Assembly (NCBI GenBank): GCA_002709295.1 | Contig: PAQL01000032.1 | Span: forward strand, 1 to 55,844 | From: Phycisphaerae bacterium | Lineage (GTDB): Bacteria > Planctomycetota > Phycisphaerae > Phycisphaerales > SM1A02 | Direction of reading: 5' to 3' | DNA length: 55,844 nucleotides | Shown here: positions 1 through 9,079 of the stretch, piece after piece | How the letters are laid out: each line of letters opens with the position of its first letter | How positions within the stretch are numbered: the stretch's first letter is position 1 | Program-made: the position numbers and the translations under genes | The notes under the pieces: generated by a model | Seen by the model: the letters and a program-made list of their open reading frames with translations, nothing else | What the model was told of the DNA's origin: nothing | Database searches by the model: none

Positions 1-1481
1 CTGCCGGTGCCCTCCGGGGCGATCTTCAGCCGCCATTCCACGGTGTTGGCGTCCAGCTTCTCGAACGCCTCGTTCCGCTGGGCGATCTCCCATGTCCTCC
101 ACCGGTAGAGGTGTTCTCGAACCACGACGTTCTGAACGACCTTCTTCTGGTTTCGAACCTCGATCTCCACGGTCTCGGACATGGTTCGTCGTGCCTTGTC
201 CAGCTTGAAGTCGACGATCTTTCGCTCCCCGACCACGTCGAAGGAGTTCCCAAGCTTGATCCGGACGGTCTCGTTTCGGGGAGTGTGATCGATCAGATCC
301 TCGCCGATGAACTCGAGCGTTCCATCCTTCGGATCCTGCTTGTAGGCGCGGATGCGTCCCTTGGGCAGCGGCATGCCGAGGCGGTTGGCCTCGGTGTTCC
401 GGAAGGCGACGAAGACCCCGATCTTGTTCGGTCCGGAGGGGACGAATCCCTGATTGGTGTAGGGCTCCCTCCCGAAGCCCATCCGGGCGGTCGGCTCGTA
501 GACGAGTTCCTTGGTGATGTCGGCCCCGCTGACCGAGGGGAACAGGGTGATCTGCTGGGTGCTGTTGCTCGCCACGTCGGTGCGGCGAGGCAGGGTGTAG
601 AGGTGGTATTCGAAGAACGACTGCTCCTCGAACCCGGCGTCGGCCGCCATCTCCATGGCACCGCCCCGGGCGACGGGAGACCCGAAGTTGCGGGGTCGAT
701 CCGGCTGGATCCGCTGGACGTCGCCGGCCACGAGCTTGAGCTGGGTGTCGGGATAGGCGGTGCCCGAGAGGTTGAGCAGGGTGACCCAGGCGGTCAGATC
801 GGCACTGGTGTCCTCGGCGTTCAGGACGAGGTTGTAATCGGCTCGCCAGGTCAGTCCCGCGGTCTGGTAGGTGGTGCGGATCCGGTGGGCTCCATCCTGT
901 CCGGCGAGCAGGTCCCAGACCAGGGTGGGGCGGGTGAGGAAGCCTTCCGGGAGTTCGGTGAGACCGATCTGGGTCCCCTCGGCGTCCACGATCTCGATGC
1001 CCTTGTCGGTCTTGATGACCAGCCGGCCCTGGGTCGAGGAGAGCAGCACCCCCTCGACGCTCCGACTGGTGTCGCCCATCGGCACCTGGGCCCGGATCCG
1101 ACGGTCGAGGTACTTCTCGAGCAGCTTGCTGGGGCTGACCAGGTCGAACTGGAAGGACTGTTCGAGGACGCTGGTTCCGGGATCGGTCAGATCGCTGAAG
1201 CCGACGGTGGTGGGATCGAGAAAGGCGGCGACATCGGTGAAGGAGACCGTGTTGCGGCCGGATTCCAGATCGAAGGTCCGAAGCTGCTTGACCACACCGA
1301 AGCCGGGGACCTGCCAGGCGGCGTTCGGGGTGAAACCGTTCCGCTGCTGGGCCACGTATCGAGTGGGGTCGAATCCTGCCGGATCGGCGGAGGAGTAGAT
1401 GGTCAGGCTGGTGGCGGGGGGGTCCGAGATTCCGGTGCTTGCGGCGATGACGGAGGCGATCAGAACGCTGGGAATGGGCAT
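1..1481 (-). CDS. DUF4139 domain-containing secreted protein, C-terminus cut by the window edge
   Basis: The minus strand is open from an ATG at 1481 to the left edge, giving 493 residues with no stop seen. A good Shine-Dalgarno GGAG lies 6 nt before the ATG. The first 20 or so residues (MPIPSVLIASVIAASTG) look like a signal peptide. The region from about residue 195, with TYQTAGLTWRADYNLVLN followed by a TAWVTLLNLSG segment and KLVAGDVQ, matches the DUF4139 family, whose members are mostly uncharacterised beta-rich envelope proteins. The C-terminal part (VEIEVRNQKKVVQNVVVREH) also fits that domain. The function is not known and nothing nearby suggests one. It is divergent from the epimerase gene, with 181 bp between the two starts. 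The family call is made by eye from the motif pattern. The frame is certain, because every competing frame is broken or of unnatural composition. Confidence 0.82.
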   Translation of the reverse strand, partial: MPIPSVLIASVIAASTGISDPPATSLTIYSSADPAGFDPTRYVAQQRNGFTPNAAWQVPGFGVVKQLRTFDLESGRNTVSFTDVAAFLDPTTVGFSDLTDPGTSVLEQSFQFDLVSPSKLLEKYLDRRIRAQVPMGDTSRSVEGVLLSSTQGRLVIKTDKGIEIVDAEGTQIGLTELPEGFLTRPTLVWDLLAGQDGAHRIRTTYQTAGLTWRADYNLVLNAEDTSADLTAWVTLLNLSGTAYPDTQLKLVAGDVQRIQPDRPRNFGSPVARGGAMEMAADAGFEEQSFFEYHLYTLPRRTDVASNSTQQITLFPSVSGADITKELVYEPTARMGFGREPYTNQGFVPSGPNKIGVFVAFRNTEANRLGMPLPKGRIRAYKQDPKDGTLEFIGEDLIDHTPRNETVRIKLGNSFDVVGERKIVDFKLDKARRTMSETVEIEVRNQKKVVQNVVVREHLYRWRTWEIAQRNEAFEKLDANTVEWRLKIAPEGTG

Positions 1482-1662
1482 GGCAGGCTCCGAATGGTCG
1501 ATTCGATGGTCGTGAGCGGACAATACCCCGTTCCATGGCCGTTCCGGCCGTCCGGTCCACGCCCTTTCCCCCGATCCGGCTACATTTGGAGTCTTCACCC
1601 ACGGTTCCTCAGGTACGGGCGTCTCGTCAGGCTCCGAACCAGGCCCGCCAGGATCATCGCTC

Positions 1663-2673
1663 GTGCCAGTGCTCGTCACCGGTTGTGCCGGCTTCATCGG
1701 ATACCACCTCGCCGAAGGCCTGCTGCGCCGCGGCGACGAGGTGCTCGGCGTCGACTCGATGAACGCCTATTACGACCCCGCCTTGAAGGAGGCCCGGCTC
1801 GAGCGGCTCGAGGGACGGGCGGGTTTCACGTTCGAGCGTCTCGATCTCTCCGATCGCGGCGCGATCGATCATCTGAAGGATCGTGGCATCGATCGAATCG
1901 TCCACCTCGCGGCTCAGGCCGGCGTTCGACATTCCATCGAGCAGCCGTTCGACTATCTCGATTCGAATCTCGCGGCCCAGCTGGTCGTGCTCGAACTCGC
2001 CCGGCGGATCCAGCCTCGACACCTGGTCTTCGCCAGCAGCAGTTCGGTCTACGGAGGCAACGAGGTCCTGCCGTTCGCGACCGGGCATGCGGTCGATCAC
2101 CCGCTCTCGCTGTACGCCGCCACGAAACGGGGTGGCGAGCTGATGGTTCACGGGTATGCCGGTCTCTACGGCATTCCCAGCACCGGTCTCCGCTTCTTCA
2201 GCGTCTACGGCACCTGGGGGCGGCCGGACATGGCCTTGTGGCGATTCGCCGACGCGATCCGGGATGGCCGACCCATCGAGCTCTACAACGAAGGGCGGCA
2301 TCGTCGCGACTTCACATGGATCGACGACGTGGTCGAAGGCGTGCTCCGGGTCCTCGATCGCCCCGCGGAACCCGATCCGGAGTTCGATCCCGCGAATCCC
2401 ACCCCGGACCGGAGCGATGCGCCGTTCCGCATCTACAACCTCGGCAACGACACCAACGTCGATCTCCTCCGGTACGTCGAGCTGATCGAGGAGGCGATGG
2501 GCCGATCCGCCGAGAAGGTCCTGCTTCCCAGGCAGCCCGGTGATGTGGAGGCGAGCGCCGCGGACGTCGGTCCGATGCGCCGCGACTTCGAATGGGAACC
2601 CACCACCTCCGTCGAGGTCGGAGTCCCGACCTTCATCGAGTGGTGGCGGGAATGGATCGCGTCGCGGTCCTGA
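1663..2673 (+). CDS. NAD-dependent epimerase, UDP-glucuronate 4-epimerase type
   Basis: This 336-residue short-chain dehydrogenase/reductase-like epimerase probably converts UDP-glucuronate to UDP-galacturonate in the cytoplasm, feeding polysaccharide synthesis. The N-terminal Rossmann motif GCAGFIG (residues 7-13) binds NAD. The catalytic set appears as the SSSSVYG segment (about 124-130) and YAATK (about 151-155). The insert NAYYDPALKEARLERL (about 34-49) and the segment FFSVYGTWGRPDMAL are typical of the LspL/CapI-like UDP-glucuronate 4-epimerases, rather than GalE. The start is a GTG immediately before the Rossmann strand; no in-frame ATG precedes it. The stop lies 6 bp from the stop of the convergent rny gene. 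It is 20 kb away from the polysaccharide locus, so a link to that locus is inference. The substrate is assigned by motif similarity only; another UDP-sugar is possible. Confidence 0.88.
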   Translation: MPVLVTGCAGFIGYHLAEGLLRRGDEVLGVDSMNAYYDPALKEARLERLEGRAGFTFERLDLSDRGAIDHLKDRGIDRIVHLAAQAGVRHSIEQPFDYLDSNLAAQLVVLELARRIQPRHLVFASSSSVYGGNEVLPFATGHAVDHPLSLYAATKRGGELMVHGYAGLYGIPSTGLRFFSVYGTWGRPDMALWRFADAIRDGRPIELYNEGRHRRDFTWIDDVVEGVLRVLDRPAEPDPEFDPANPTPDRSDAPFRIYNLGNDTNVDLLRYVELIEEAMGRSAEKVLLPRQPGDVEASAADVGPMRRDFEWEPTTSVEVGVPTFIEWWREWIASRS

Positions 2674-2679
2674 CCAGCC

Positions 2680-4278
2680 TCAGCGGGCGACCGCCTCGGC
2701 CCGGACCTCGCGAAGCACCGTGACCTTGATCTCGCCGGGGAAGGTCATCTCCTCCTCGACCCGCTTGGCGATGTCCCGGGCGATCTTGTGGGCGGTCGCG
2801 TCGTCGGCCTTGCTGGCGTTCAGGATGACGCGGACCTCCCGACCGGCCTGGATCGCGTGCGCCTCGTCGACGTAAGGCTGCTCGGTGGCGATCCCTTCCA
2901 GCTGCTCGAGTCGCTTGATGTACATCTCCATCGACTCGCGTCGGGCGCCGGGGCGGGCTCCGCTGATGGCATCCGCGGCCATGACGATCGGGGTGTACGG
3001 GGTGGTGGCGGGGATGTCGCCGTGGTGACCCCCGATGGCGTTGAGCACCGCCTCGGACTTCTCGCCGAACTTCCTGGCGAACTCCATCCCGATCGCCGGG
3101 TGGCCGCCCTCGATCTCGTGATCCATCGCCTTGCCGATGTCGTGCAGGAAGCCGCAGCGCCGCGCCACCTGCCCGTCGAGACCGATCTGGTCGGCGATCA
3201 TCTGGGAGAGGAACGCCACCTCGATCGAGTGGCGAAGGACGTTCTGGCCGTAGCTGGTGCGGAAGCTGAGCTTGCCCATCGCCTCGGCGATCTTGGGATG
3301 CACACCGCGAAGATTCGCCTCCACGATGGCGTCCTGGCCGGACTTCTTGATCCGCACCTCGATGTCGCGCTTCGTCTGGGCGACGACTTCCTCGACCCGC
3401 GAGGGGTGGACCCGACCGTCGGCCACGAGCTTCTGAAGGCTCTCCGCCGCGATGGCCTGGCGGACCCGGTCGAAGCAGCTGACGCTGATCACGCCCGGGG
3501 TGTCGTCGACCAGGATGTCGGCCCCGGTCGCCTTCTCGATCGAACGGATGTTCCGACCTTCACGGCCGATGATCCGGCCCTTCATGTCGTCGGAGGGGAT
3601 CTTGACCGCTCGCACCGTCGAGTCGCTCACGTTCTCGGAGGCGTATCTCTGGATCGCCATCAGGGTGATCTCACGGCTTCGTTCGTGAGCCTTCTCCTCG
3701 GCGGCTTCCACCACCTCCTGTTCGATCTTGGCGGCTTCGTGCTCGATCTCCTGCCGGGTCTCCCGAAGCAGGATGTCCCGAGCCTCCTCGCGATTCATCG
3801 CGGCGACCTGTGAGAGTCGGTTTCGCAGCTCCTCCGTGCTGGTCGTCACCTCCTCGAGCGCGGCCTCGCGTCGGCTGGCCAGCTCGTCGATCCGGTTCTC
3901 CTTCTTCTCGAGCTTCTCCTCCCGGCGAGTGAGCTGGTCCAGCTTCTGGTCGAGCGTCTCCTCCCGCTTGGCGGAACGGGCCTGGGAGTCCCTGGCCTCG
4001 GCCAGCATGGTCGTGGCCTCCTTCTCGACCGCCTGGCGGCGATCCTCGACCTTCTTCTCGGTCTCCGATTCGATGCGCCGGGCCTCGGCCTGGGCCTCGC
4101 TGCGGGCCTTCTCGACGATCGATTCACCTTCGGCTCGAGCCGTCCGGATCGACTTGCCGGTTGTCGCTCCGATGAAGAGCCAGGTGCCGATGCCGCCGAC
4201 GACGACGCCCATGCCCGCGCCGATGATGATGCCGAGCGGCTCGATGGCTGCAATGAGGAATGTGGTCGGGGTCGACAT
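2680..4278 (-). CDS. rny: Ribonuclease Y
   Basis: This is a membrane-anchored endoribonuclease that starts bulk mRNA decay. The protein has 532 residues, close to the usual length of about 520. Residues 7-37 form one transmembrane segment, and 40-210 are a charged Glu/Arg/Lys coiled coil. The KH RNA-binding domain contains GRIIGREGRNIR (234-245). The HD phosphohydrolase domain contains FLHDIGK, with the metal ligands H379 and D380, followed by EGGHP. All catalytic landmarks are present. The frame extends 29 codons further upstream, but the ATG at 4278 is preferred because AGGAAGG sits just before it and the membrane anchor follows directly. A 619-bp non-coding stretch lies upstream. The order of domains and the motif matches leave little doubt about the identity. 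Confidence 0.97.
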   Translation of the reverse strand: MSTPTTFLIAAIEPLGIIIGAGMGVVVGGIGTWLFIGATTGKSIRTARAEGESIVEKARSEAQAEARRIESETEKKVEDRRQAVEKEATTMLAEARDSQARSAKREETLDQKLDQLTRREEKLEKKENRIDELASRREAALEEVTTSTEELRNRLSQVAAMNREEARDILLRETRQEIEHEAAKIEQEVVEAAEEKAHERSREITLMAIQRYASENVSDSTVRAVKIPSDDMKGRIIGREGRNIRSIEKATGADILVDDTPGVISVSCFDRVRQAIAAESLQKLVADGRVHPSRVEEVVAQTKRDIEVRIKKSGQDAIVEANLRGVHPKIAEAMGKLSFRTSYGQNVLRHSIEVAFLSQMIADQIGLDGQVARRCGFLHDIGKAMDHEIEGGHPAIGMEFARKFGEKSEAVLNAIGGHHGDIPATTPYTPIVMAADAISGARPGARRESMEMYIKRLEQLEGIATEQPYVDEAHAIQAGREVRVILNASKADDATAHKIARDIAKRVEEEMTFPGEIKVTVLREVRAEAVAR

Positions 4279-4897
4279 GACGCCCTTCCTGTCTGTGAGA
4301 CCGCGGGCCCGCGGATCGAGTCCGGGGTCGGCAGGGCGACGAGAGGCCTCATCATCTGGTTTCATTCACCAGCGGACCCCGGGTAGGGGGTCCGACGACG
4401 GTCCGGTGCGCTGGATGGGCGCAGATGTCGATGCATCAATCCGGTCACCATCTCCGGGCGAGCAGGAGGTGGATCACGATTCGAAATCGCGAGGATCTTG
4501 ATGGATCGTTCGAGTCTTGGTCGGATCGAGGACTCGGGAGGGACTCGGGAGTGGGTGAAGGAAACGGGAAGAACGAAGAGGAATCTATGCAGCCCGGGTT
4601 TCCAGCCGTCAATCCTTCGTCGTGGAGGAGGCTGGTCGGACTGTCGCTGGTTCGAGGCCTTCCAGCCACCCCCCGGAGACGGGGTCTGGTCGGTATCGAT
4701 CCTGCGAGGATCGGTCGTCGCCCGACCGAACGGTCGGGAGTGCCGTATGAACCGGCGGGCCGCCGCGCGACCCGTACCGGTGTGTAAACGCTAGTATGGC
4801 GACACCCACTGGAGTGTCAAGATGTGGGGGGACAGAGACGGTTTTCGAGGCCGTTCAGGTCCTTTTCGGGGCCGATAGCGACGATTCGAGAGATTTC
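4279..4897. other. Non-coding stretch between divergent rny and ABC permease genes
   Basis: This stretch of about 620 bp separates two divergent genes. The short frames inside it have the composition of shadow frames (Arg/Pro/Ser-rich, no domain), so no gene is called. It should contain promoters for both sides. One candidate -10 hexamer for the rightward gene is TAGTAT at 4792-4797, without a convincing -35. Right after it, 4800-4817 is an imperfect inverted repeat (GACAC...GTGTC), which could be an operator or simply chance. No riboswitch or small RNA was recognised. Confidence 0.4.
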
Positions 4898-6736
4898 ATG
4901 CCAGCACCCCTTCAATGGTTGTCGGATCTCCTTCCGACGAATCCGATCATCGTCCGATTGGTCCAGGGCGGCTCGACCCGGGGGCGCCATCTGCTGGTTC
5001 GAAGCGGGTATCTCGCGATTCTCATCGCGGTGCTGCTGCTCAACCTCGTGACCAGCAGCGTGGGCGGGGAACCCAGCCTGCGGCAGCTCGCCCAGAGCGG
5101 CTCGGAGGCCTTCGTGATCGTCGCCTTCGGGCAGGTCGGTCTGATCTGTCTGCTGACGCCGATCTTCATGGCGGGAGCGATCGCGCAGGAGGCCAATCCA
5201 CGGACCTGGGACATCCTGCTCACCACGCCGCTCAATTCACTGCAGATCGTCCTGGGGAACCTGTTCGGGCGGCTGTTCTTCATCGTGGCGCTGCTGCTCT
5301 CGTCGCTTCCGCTCTTTCTGTTCATCCAGGCCTTCGGGGGCGTGCCGGGACGGTCGATTCTTCTGAGCTACCTCGTCGCCGGTGGGAGTGCCCTGATCGT
5401 CGCGGCGATCGCCGTCACGCTGAGTGTCACCAGGACCGCGGGTCGTCGAGCGGTCTTCGCGTTCTACGTCTCGGTGATCGTCTATCTCGCGGTCACCTGG
5501 CTGATCGACAACCGTCTGCGAACTCCGATCGCGGTGGGAAGCCTCGCGGATGCGACCACGATCATCACTCCCCTGAACCCGTTTCTCGCTCTGGAGAGCC
5601 TGCTGGCATCGAATCGATACGTGCCGCTGGATCCGGGGCCCGACGTCTCGGCATTTCACCGCTGGTGGCTGACGAGTCCCATCTCGGTGTTCGTCTGGCT
5701 GTCCGCCCTCTCGAGCCTGGTTCTCGTGGTGTTCTCCACGATCCGGCTGAGGGTGATCGGAGCGAAGGTGGGACAGGTTCCCTGGTACCGACGGGTCCTT
5801 CGTCTCGAAGCCGCGGCGAGCGAGGAGGCTCGGACCCCTCGGACGCCCGGGACCAACCCGATAGCCTGGCGGGAGACGAGTTCCCGAACCCTGAGCACCG
5901 TCGGTCTGCTCGGACGCTGGGGTTTCGTGGTGATCGCGGCGCTCACCACCGTGGTGGTGCTCTGGCTTTTTCATGTCGGAACCCTCGGACTCCCCGACCT
6001 GCGCGCCTCACTGCTCGCGATCGTGGTCGCGGAGGTCGCGATCGTCGTGCTTGCCGCGGTGAACATGAGTGCCACGGCGGTCAGTCGGGAACGGGAGGAC
6101 GGCACGCTGGACATCATTCTGACCACGCCGATCCAGCCCGGTCCCTACCTCGCAGGCAAGCTGCGAGGGCTTGTCCAGTACCTGCTGCCGATGCTTCTGG
6201 TCCCGGTGGTCTCCCTCGCGATCATCTTCGTCTACGCGATGGGTCATCCCTCCACCACCACCACCGTGAACACCACCATGGTGGCGGGCGGCACCGCGAC
6301 CTCGGTTCCCCTCGTCTCCCTCGGAGGTGTTCTGGCCATGCTCCTCCTCATGCCCGCCTTCACGGCCTTCGCCGTGATGGTCGGGCTTCAGTGGTCGATC
6401 CGGAGCAAGGGGACCATCGGTTCGGTCGTCGCCGCGGTGATGGTGCTCTCGGTGGTCGGGGGGGTGATCGGCTTGTGTGGTGCGGCCGGAGGAGGGATCC
6501 CCATGGTCGGGGCGGTCGTGAATGCCGCAAGTCCGATCAACCTCGTGATCTCCACGCTGATGCCGGAGGCCCTGGTCGGATCGACTCTCGCCAACGGATC
6601 CGACGGCCTGTTCGGAGCACTGCTGATCGGTGGCGTGATCGCGGCCGTGATCTACTGCTGCATCGTCTACGGCATGCACGCCAGCATGAAGAAGAGCTTC
6701 ATGATGACCGTCCGTCGACTCGCTGGCACGAAGTGA
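4898..6736 (+). CDS. Double-length ABC-2 type transporter permease
   Basis: This 612-residue integral membrane protein has about 12 hydrophobic segments and no ATPase motifs, so it would be the membrane half of an ABC exporter or efflux system. It contains two copies of the ABC-2 permease signature. The first is around residues 96-120 (AQEANPRTWDILLTTPLNS), the second around 392-410 (SREREDGTLDIILTTPIQP). Typical ABC-2 permeases have one copy and 250-400 residues, so this looks like an internal duplication or fusion. The frame is open 34 codons upstream, but the ATG at 4898, with GAGAG before it, directly precedes a normal N-terminus. No ABC ATPase lies nearby, so the partner is encoded elsewhere. 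The substrate cannot be inferred. Confidence 0.85.
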   Translation: MPAPLQWLSDLLPTNPIIVRLVQGGSTRGRHLLVRSGYLAILIAVLLLNLVTSSVGGEPSLRQLAQSGSEAFVIVAFGQVGLICLLTPIFMAGAIAQEANPRTWDILLTTPLNSLQIVLGNLFGRLFFIVALLLSSLPLFLFIQAFGGVPGRSILLSYLVAGGSALIVAAIAVTLSVTRTAGRRAVFAFYVSVIVYLAVTWLIDNRLRTPIAVGSLADATTIITPLNPFLALESLLASNRYVPLDPGPDVSAFHRWWLTSPISVFVWLSALSSLVLVVFSTIRLRVIGAKVGQVPWYRRVLRLEAAASEEARTPRTPGTNPIAWRETSSRTLSTVGLLGRWGFVVIAALTTVVVLWLFHVGTLGLPDLRASLLAIVVAEVAIVVLAAVNMSATAVSREREDGTLDIILTTPIQPGPYLAGKLRGLVQYLLPMLLVPVVSLAIIFVYAMGHPSTTTTVNTTMVAGGTATSVPLVSLGGVLAMLLLMPAFTAFAVMVGLQWSIRSKGTIGSVVAAVMVLSVVGGVIGLCGAAGGGIPMVGAVVNAASPINLVISTLMPEALVGSTLANGSDGLFGALLIGGVIAAVIYCCIVYGMHASMKKSFMMTVRRLAGTK

Positions 6737-6763
6737 GCGGGGGGGTGGGGGGACTCTCCGGAA

Positions 6764-8797
6764 TCATCCCCAGTTGACCAGCATCAGCCCGATGTCCGCT
6801 CCGCCGACCACGCCGTCTCCATTGAGATCCGCCGGGCAGCCCGCACAGGGGCCCCAGGCGACGAGCAGGAGTCCGAAGTCGGCACCGTCCACCGTGCCGT
6901 CCCCGTTCAGATCGCCGGGGATCGTGGTCTCGATATCGATCGACATCGTGTCCATCGCGACGGGAGCGGACTTGCCGTTGGATTCCCAGAGATCGTAGGC
7001 CTTCTGGCCGAAGTCGTCGGTGACGTTGGTGTCCCTGAGGAACTCCATGTACTCGCGGCTGCTGGTCTGGAAGTAGAGCGTGGCCACGGCCTGGCTCGCT
7101 CCGGCGGGGATCTGGTACAGGGTGTCGTCCCAGTACTGTCCGTCCGCGTAGGAGTAGTCGACGGGAGCTCCACCGAACGCTGCGAAGGTGGCATTGTTGA
7201 ATCCGCGGGGCGGGATCCGGTTGTCGAACAGCACCATGTTGTTGAGGGCGAGGTGCAGCGACTTGCCGGCCTTGAGGTTCGTGGCGTCGGCCACCTCCTG
7301 ACTCATGCCCATCAGCTTCTCGTAGATCTTGGTCGTGCTGGACTCCTCGAGGGTCGCAGTGGCGAAGTCGTAGGCGCCGTCCTCGGCGATCAGATCTCCC
7401 GAGTCGTCGAGAAACTGCACGTTGATCCACATCCGCCGTCCCTCCGGATAACCGGTGGGCAGCGAGTGACCGCTCTGGTTGACCACGCGAACCTTCAGAT
7501 CATCGCCCTCGATCGAGAGCTCCATGTCGCTGGCATCGCGGAGCATCTGCTCGGTGCGGGCGTTCGCGGCATCCACTCGATCGGTGGTCAGTCCGTAGAA
7601 GCTGGCGTCGTCTCCGAGATCCTCGACGATGGCATTGAGGACCCAGGTGTTGCCACCCGCGAAGGAGTGGGCACCGACATCGTCGCGTTCGAAGAACGGG
7701 GGACCGGTGTAGAACCCGCAGGCCCCACCGACCTGGTCGGGCATGTGGCAGTCCTGACAGCTCGACACGGGGAGTTCGTCGGGCAGGGCACCACCGAAGC
7801 GGCCGTCGGGAAAGACCACGCCACCACTCGCGAAATCGCTGTTCAGCCACTCCGAGTAGGTTCGCTGCTCCGGCACCATGTCGGCCATGTCCTGCGTCGG
7901 ATGAGGGAGGCCCATGGGGGTGATCTCGCCGGTCTCGCCGGCGGTGTCCATCACGAACACCGGATTGCTCACCTCGTGACATGTGCCGCAGAAGGCGCTG
8001 TCCCGGTGATAGGGGGAAGTGATGATCGGGATCATGTTCCCGAACTGATCGACCCCGTGATAGTTCGCCGGAACATCGTCGTAGGGACCACGACGACTGT
8101 CGGCGGGATCGAGCACGACCTGGGCGTTTCCAACCGAGACGGGCATGTGTCCACTGGCCAGGAGATCGGCGAGGATCGGTCCGTCGGGATCGACCGGATC
8201 ACCGGGATACCCGACCGCCGTGCCCGCCGGGTCGACCACCCGGTGGCAGAAGTTGCAGTTGATGCCGTCCATGTCCTCTTCGCTGAAGAAGGGGATCTCG
8301 GCCTGATCTCCGCCACCCCGATAGTGATTGGCGGGGATGTGGCACTTGATGCAGAACGCTCCGGCCTTGTCGGCATCCTGATTGGCGATGGTGAACGTCG
8401 CATGGAAGACCGGGTCACGAGCCGACTGGGCCATCAGGCTGGTCACCCACGTGTCGTAGGGAGCGGCCTGAAGGTCGTAGTCGCCATGGCAGAAACTGCA
8501 GCTGATCGATGAGACCACGGGAGCGATCTCGTAGGGATCGGTGCTCGGCTGGGTCCCCAGGGACTGGAAGTCCTCGAGCGAGGTCGGCAGCTGGATCTGC
8601 GGGCCTCCGTCGGATCCGCCACCTCCGCCGGGTCCACCGGCGCCGCCACCCTTGCCTCCACCCTTGCCTCCGTCTCCGCCGCCGCCACCGGCGATGGCGA
8701 GCGGCGCGACCAGGCCGAATGCGACCACGCCGATCATCACCCGGGTGCGGGTGAGAGAGGTGTCGGTGGGATCATCGGATCTTCGGAACATCGACAT
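6764..8797 (-). CDS. Secreted pentahaem cytochrome c with C-terminal dockerin-type repeats
   Basis: The protein has 677 residues. Residues 19-36 form a signal peptide, followed by a Gly-rich stretch (about 37-66). Five CxxCH haem-binding motifs follow, starting at C100, C149, C181, C270 and C347. Motifs such as GHSLPTGYPEGRR (about 443-455) are typical of large multihaem cytochromes, where extra His residues can serve as distal ligands. The C-terminus carries two dockerin-like calcium-binding repeats, GDLNGDGTVDGADFG (from about 628) and ADLNGDGVVGGADIG (from about 656). Such paired repeats end many planctomycete exported proteins. A role in periplasmic or extracellular electron transfer is likely, but the partner is unknown. 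Two ATGs (8797 and 8791) compete; neither has a strong Shine-Dalgarno. It is divergent from the lipoprotein gene. Confidence 0.9.
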   Translation of the reverse strand: MSMFRRSDDPTDTSLTRTRVMIGVVAFGLVAPLAIAGGGGGDGGKGGGKGGGAGGPGGGGGSDGGPQIQLPTSLEDFQSLGTQPSTDPYEIAPVVSSISCSFCHGDYDLQAAPYDTWVTSLMAQSARDPVFHATFTIANQDADKAGAFCIKCHIPANHYRGGGDQAEIPFFSEEDMDGINCNFCHRVVDPAGTAVGYPGDPVDPDGPILADLLASGHMPVSVGNAQVVLDPADSRRGPYDDVPANYHGVDQFGNMIPIITSPYHRDSAFCGTCHEVSNPVFVMDTAGETGEITPMGLPHPTQDMADMVPEQRTYSEWLNSDFASGGVVFPDGRFGGALPDELPVSSCQDCHMPDQVGGACGFYTGPPFFERDDVGAHSFAGGNTWVLNAIVEDLGDDASFYGLTTDRVDAANARTEQMLRDASDMELSIEGDDLKVRVVNQSGHSLPTGYPEGRRMWINVQFLDDSGDLIAEDGAYDFATATLEESSTTKIYEKLMGMSQEVADATNLKAGKSLHLALNNMVLFDNRIPPRGFNNATFAAFGGAPVDYSYADGQYWDDTLYQIPAGASQAVATLYFQTSSREYMEFLRDTNVTDDFGQKAYDLWESNGKSAPVAMDTMSIDIETTIPGDLNGDGTVDGADFGLLLVAWGPCAGCPADLNGDGVVGGADIGLMLVNWG

Positions 8798-8942
8798 GCT
8801 CGAATGCTCTGGCGGGACGGATCTGAATGCTGGTTGATCAACAGGGTCGGCGGGGAGTCGTCCCTTGCAGTGAGACGGTTCTCCCCAGACGGAGTTCATC
8901 CATCTGAAGGGTATGATCCGATCCTCGAGGGTCAAGGCGTCC

Positions 8943-8975
8943 ACGACTAGTCGTCTCCGATAATCATTTTCGGAG
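8943..8975. promoter_or_regulatory. Palindrome plus adjacent hairpin in a divergent intergenic region
   Basis: Between the divergent cytochrome and lipoprotein genes, 8943-8954 is a perfect 12-bp palindrome (ACGACTAGTCGT). It is followed immediately by a 6-bp stem, 8955-8960 with 8970-8975, and a 9-nt AT-rich loop that contains GATAAT at 8959-8964. The position suits an operator or a promoter for the lipoprotein gene, but no good -35 was found. This is a sequence observation only. Confidence 0.3.
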
Positions 8976-9079
8976 CGCCATTGCGATCGACATGTCCGAT
9001 ACCCGTGTCCGGATACCCGGGAACCGAACGATGTCGGGTTCCCGGGACCCTGAGTTCCCGGCTTCGGTACCCTCCCGAG

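Noticed and set aside
111-2543. An 810-codon open frame on the plus strand spanning the DUF4139 gene and part of the epimerase gene
   Set aside because: It crosses two real genes and ends in an Arg/Pro-rich tail. The DUF4139 frame on the other strand and the epimerase frame both have domain support.
4800-4817. Imperfect inverted repeat near a possible -10 hexamer
   Set aside because: The arms are only 5 bp with an 8-nt middle, and no -35 is present. It is noted in the non-coding entry but not called as an operator.
4915-6777. A 620-codon open frame on the plus strand overlapping the ABC-2 permease
   Set aside because: It is another frame of the permease gene, with Gly/Arg/Asp-rich sequence and no membrane segment. 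The permease frame has clear helices and signatures.
8610-8700. Glycine-rich repeats in the cytochrome gene considered as a DNA repeat element
   Set aside because: The repeats are in frame and encode a Gly-rich linker after the signal peptide. There is no sign of a mobile or CRISPR-like element.
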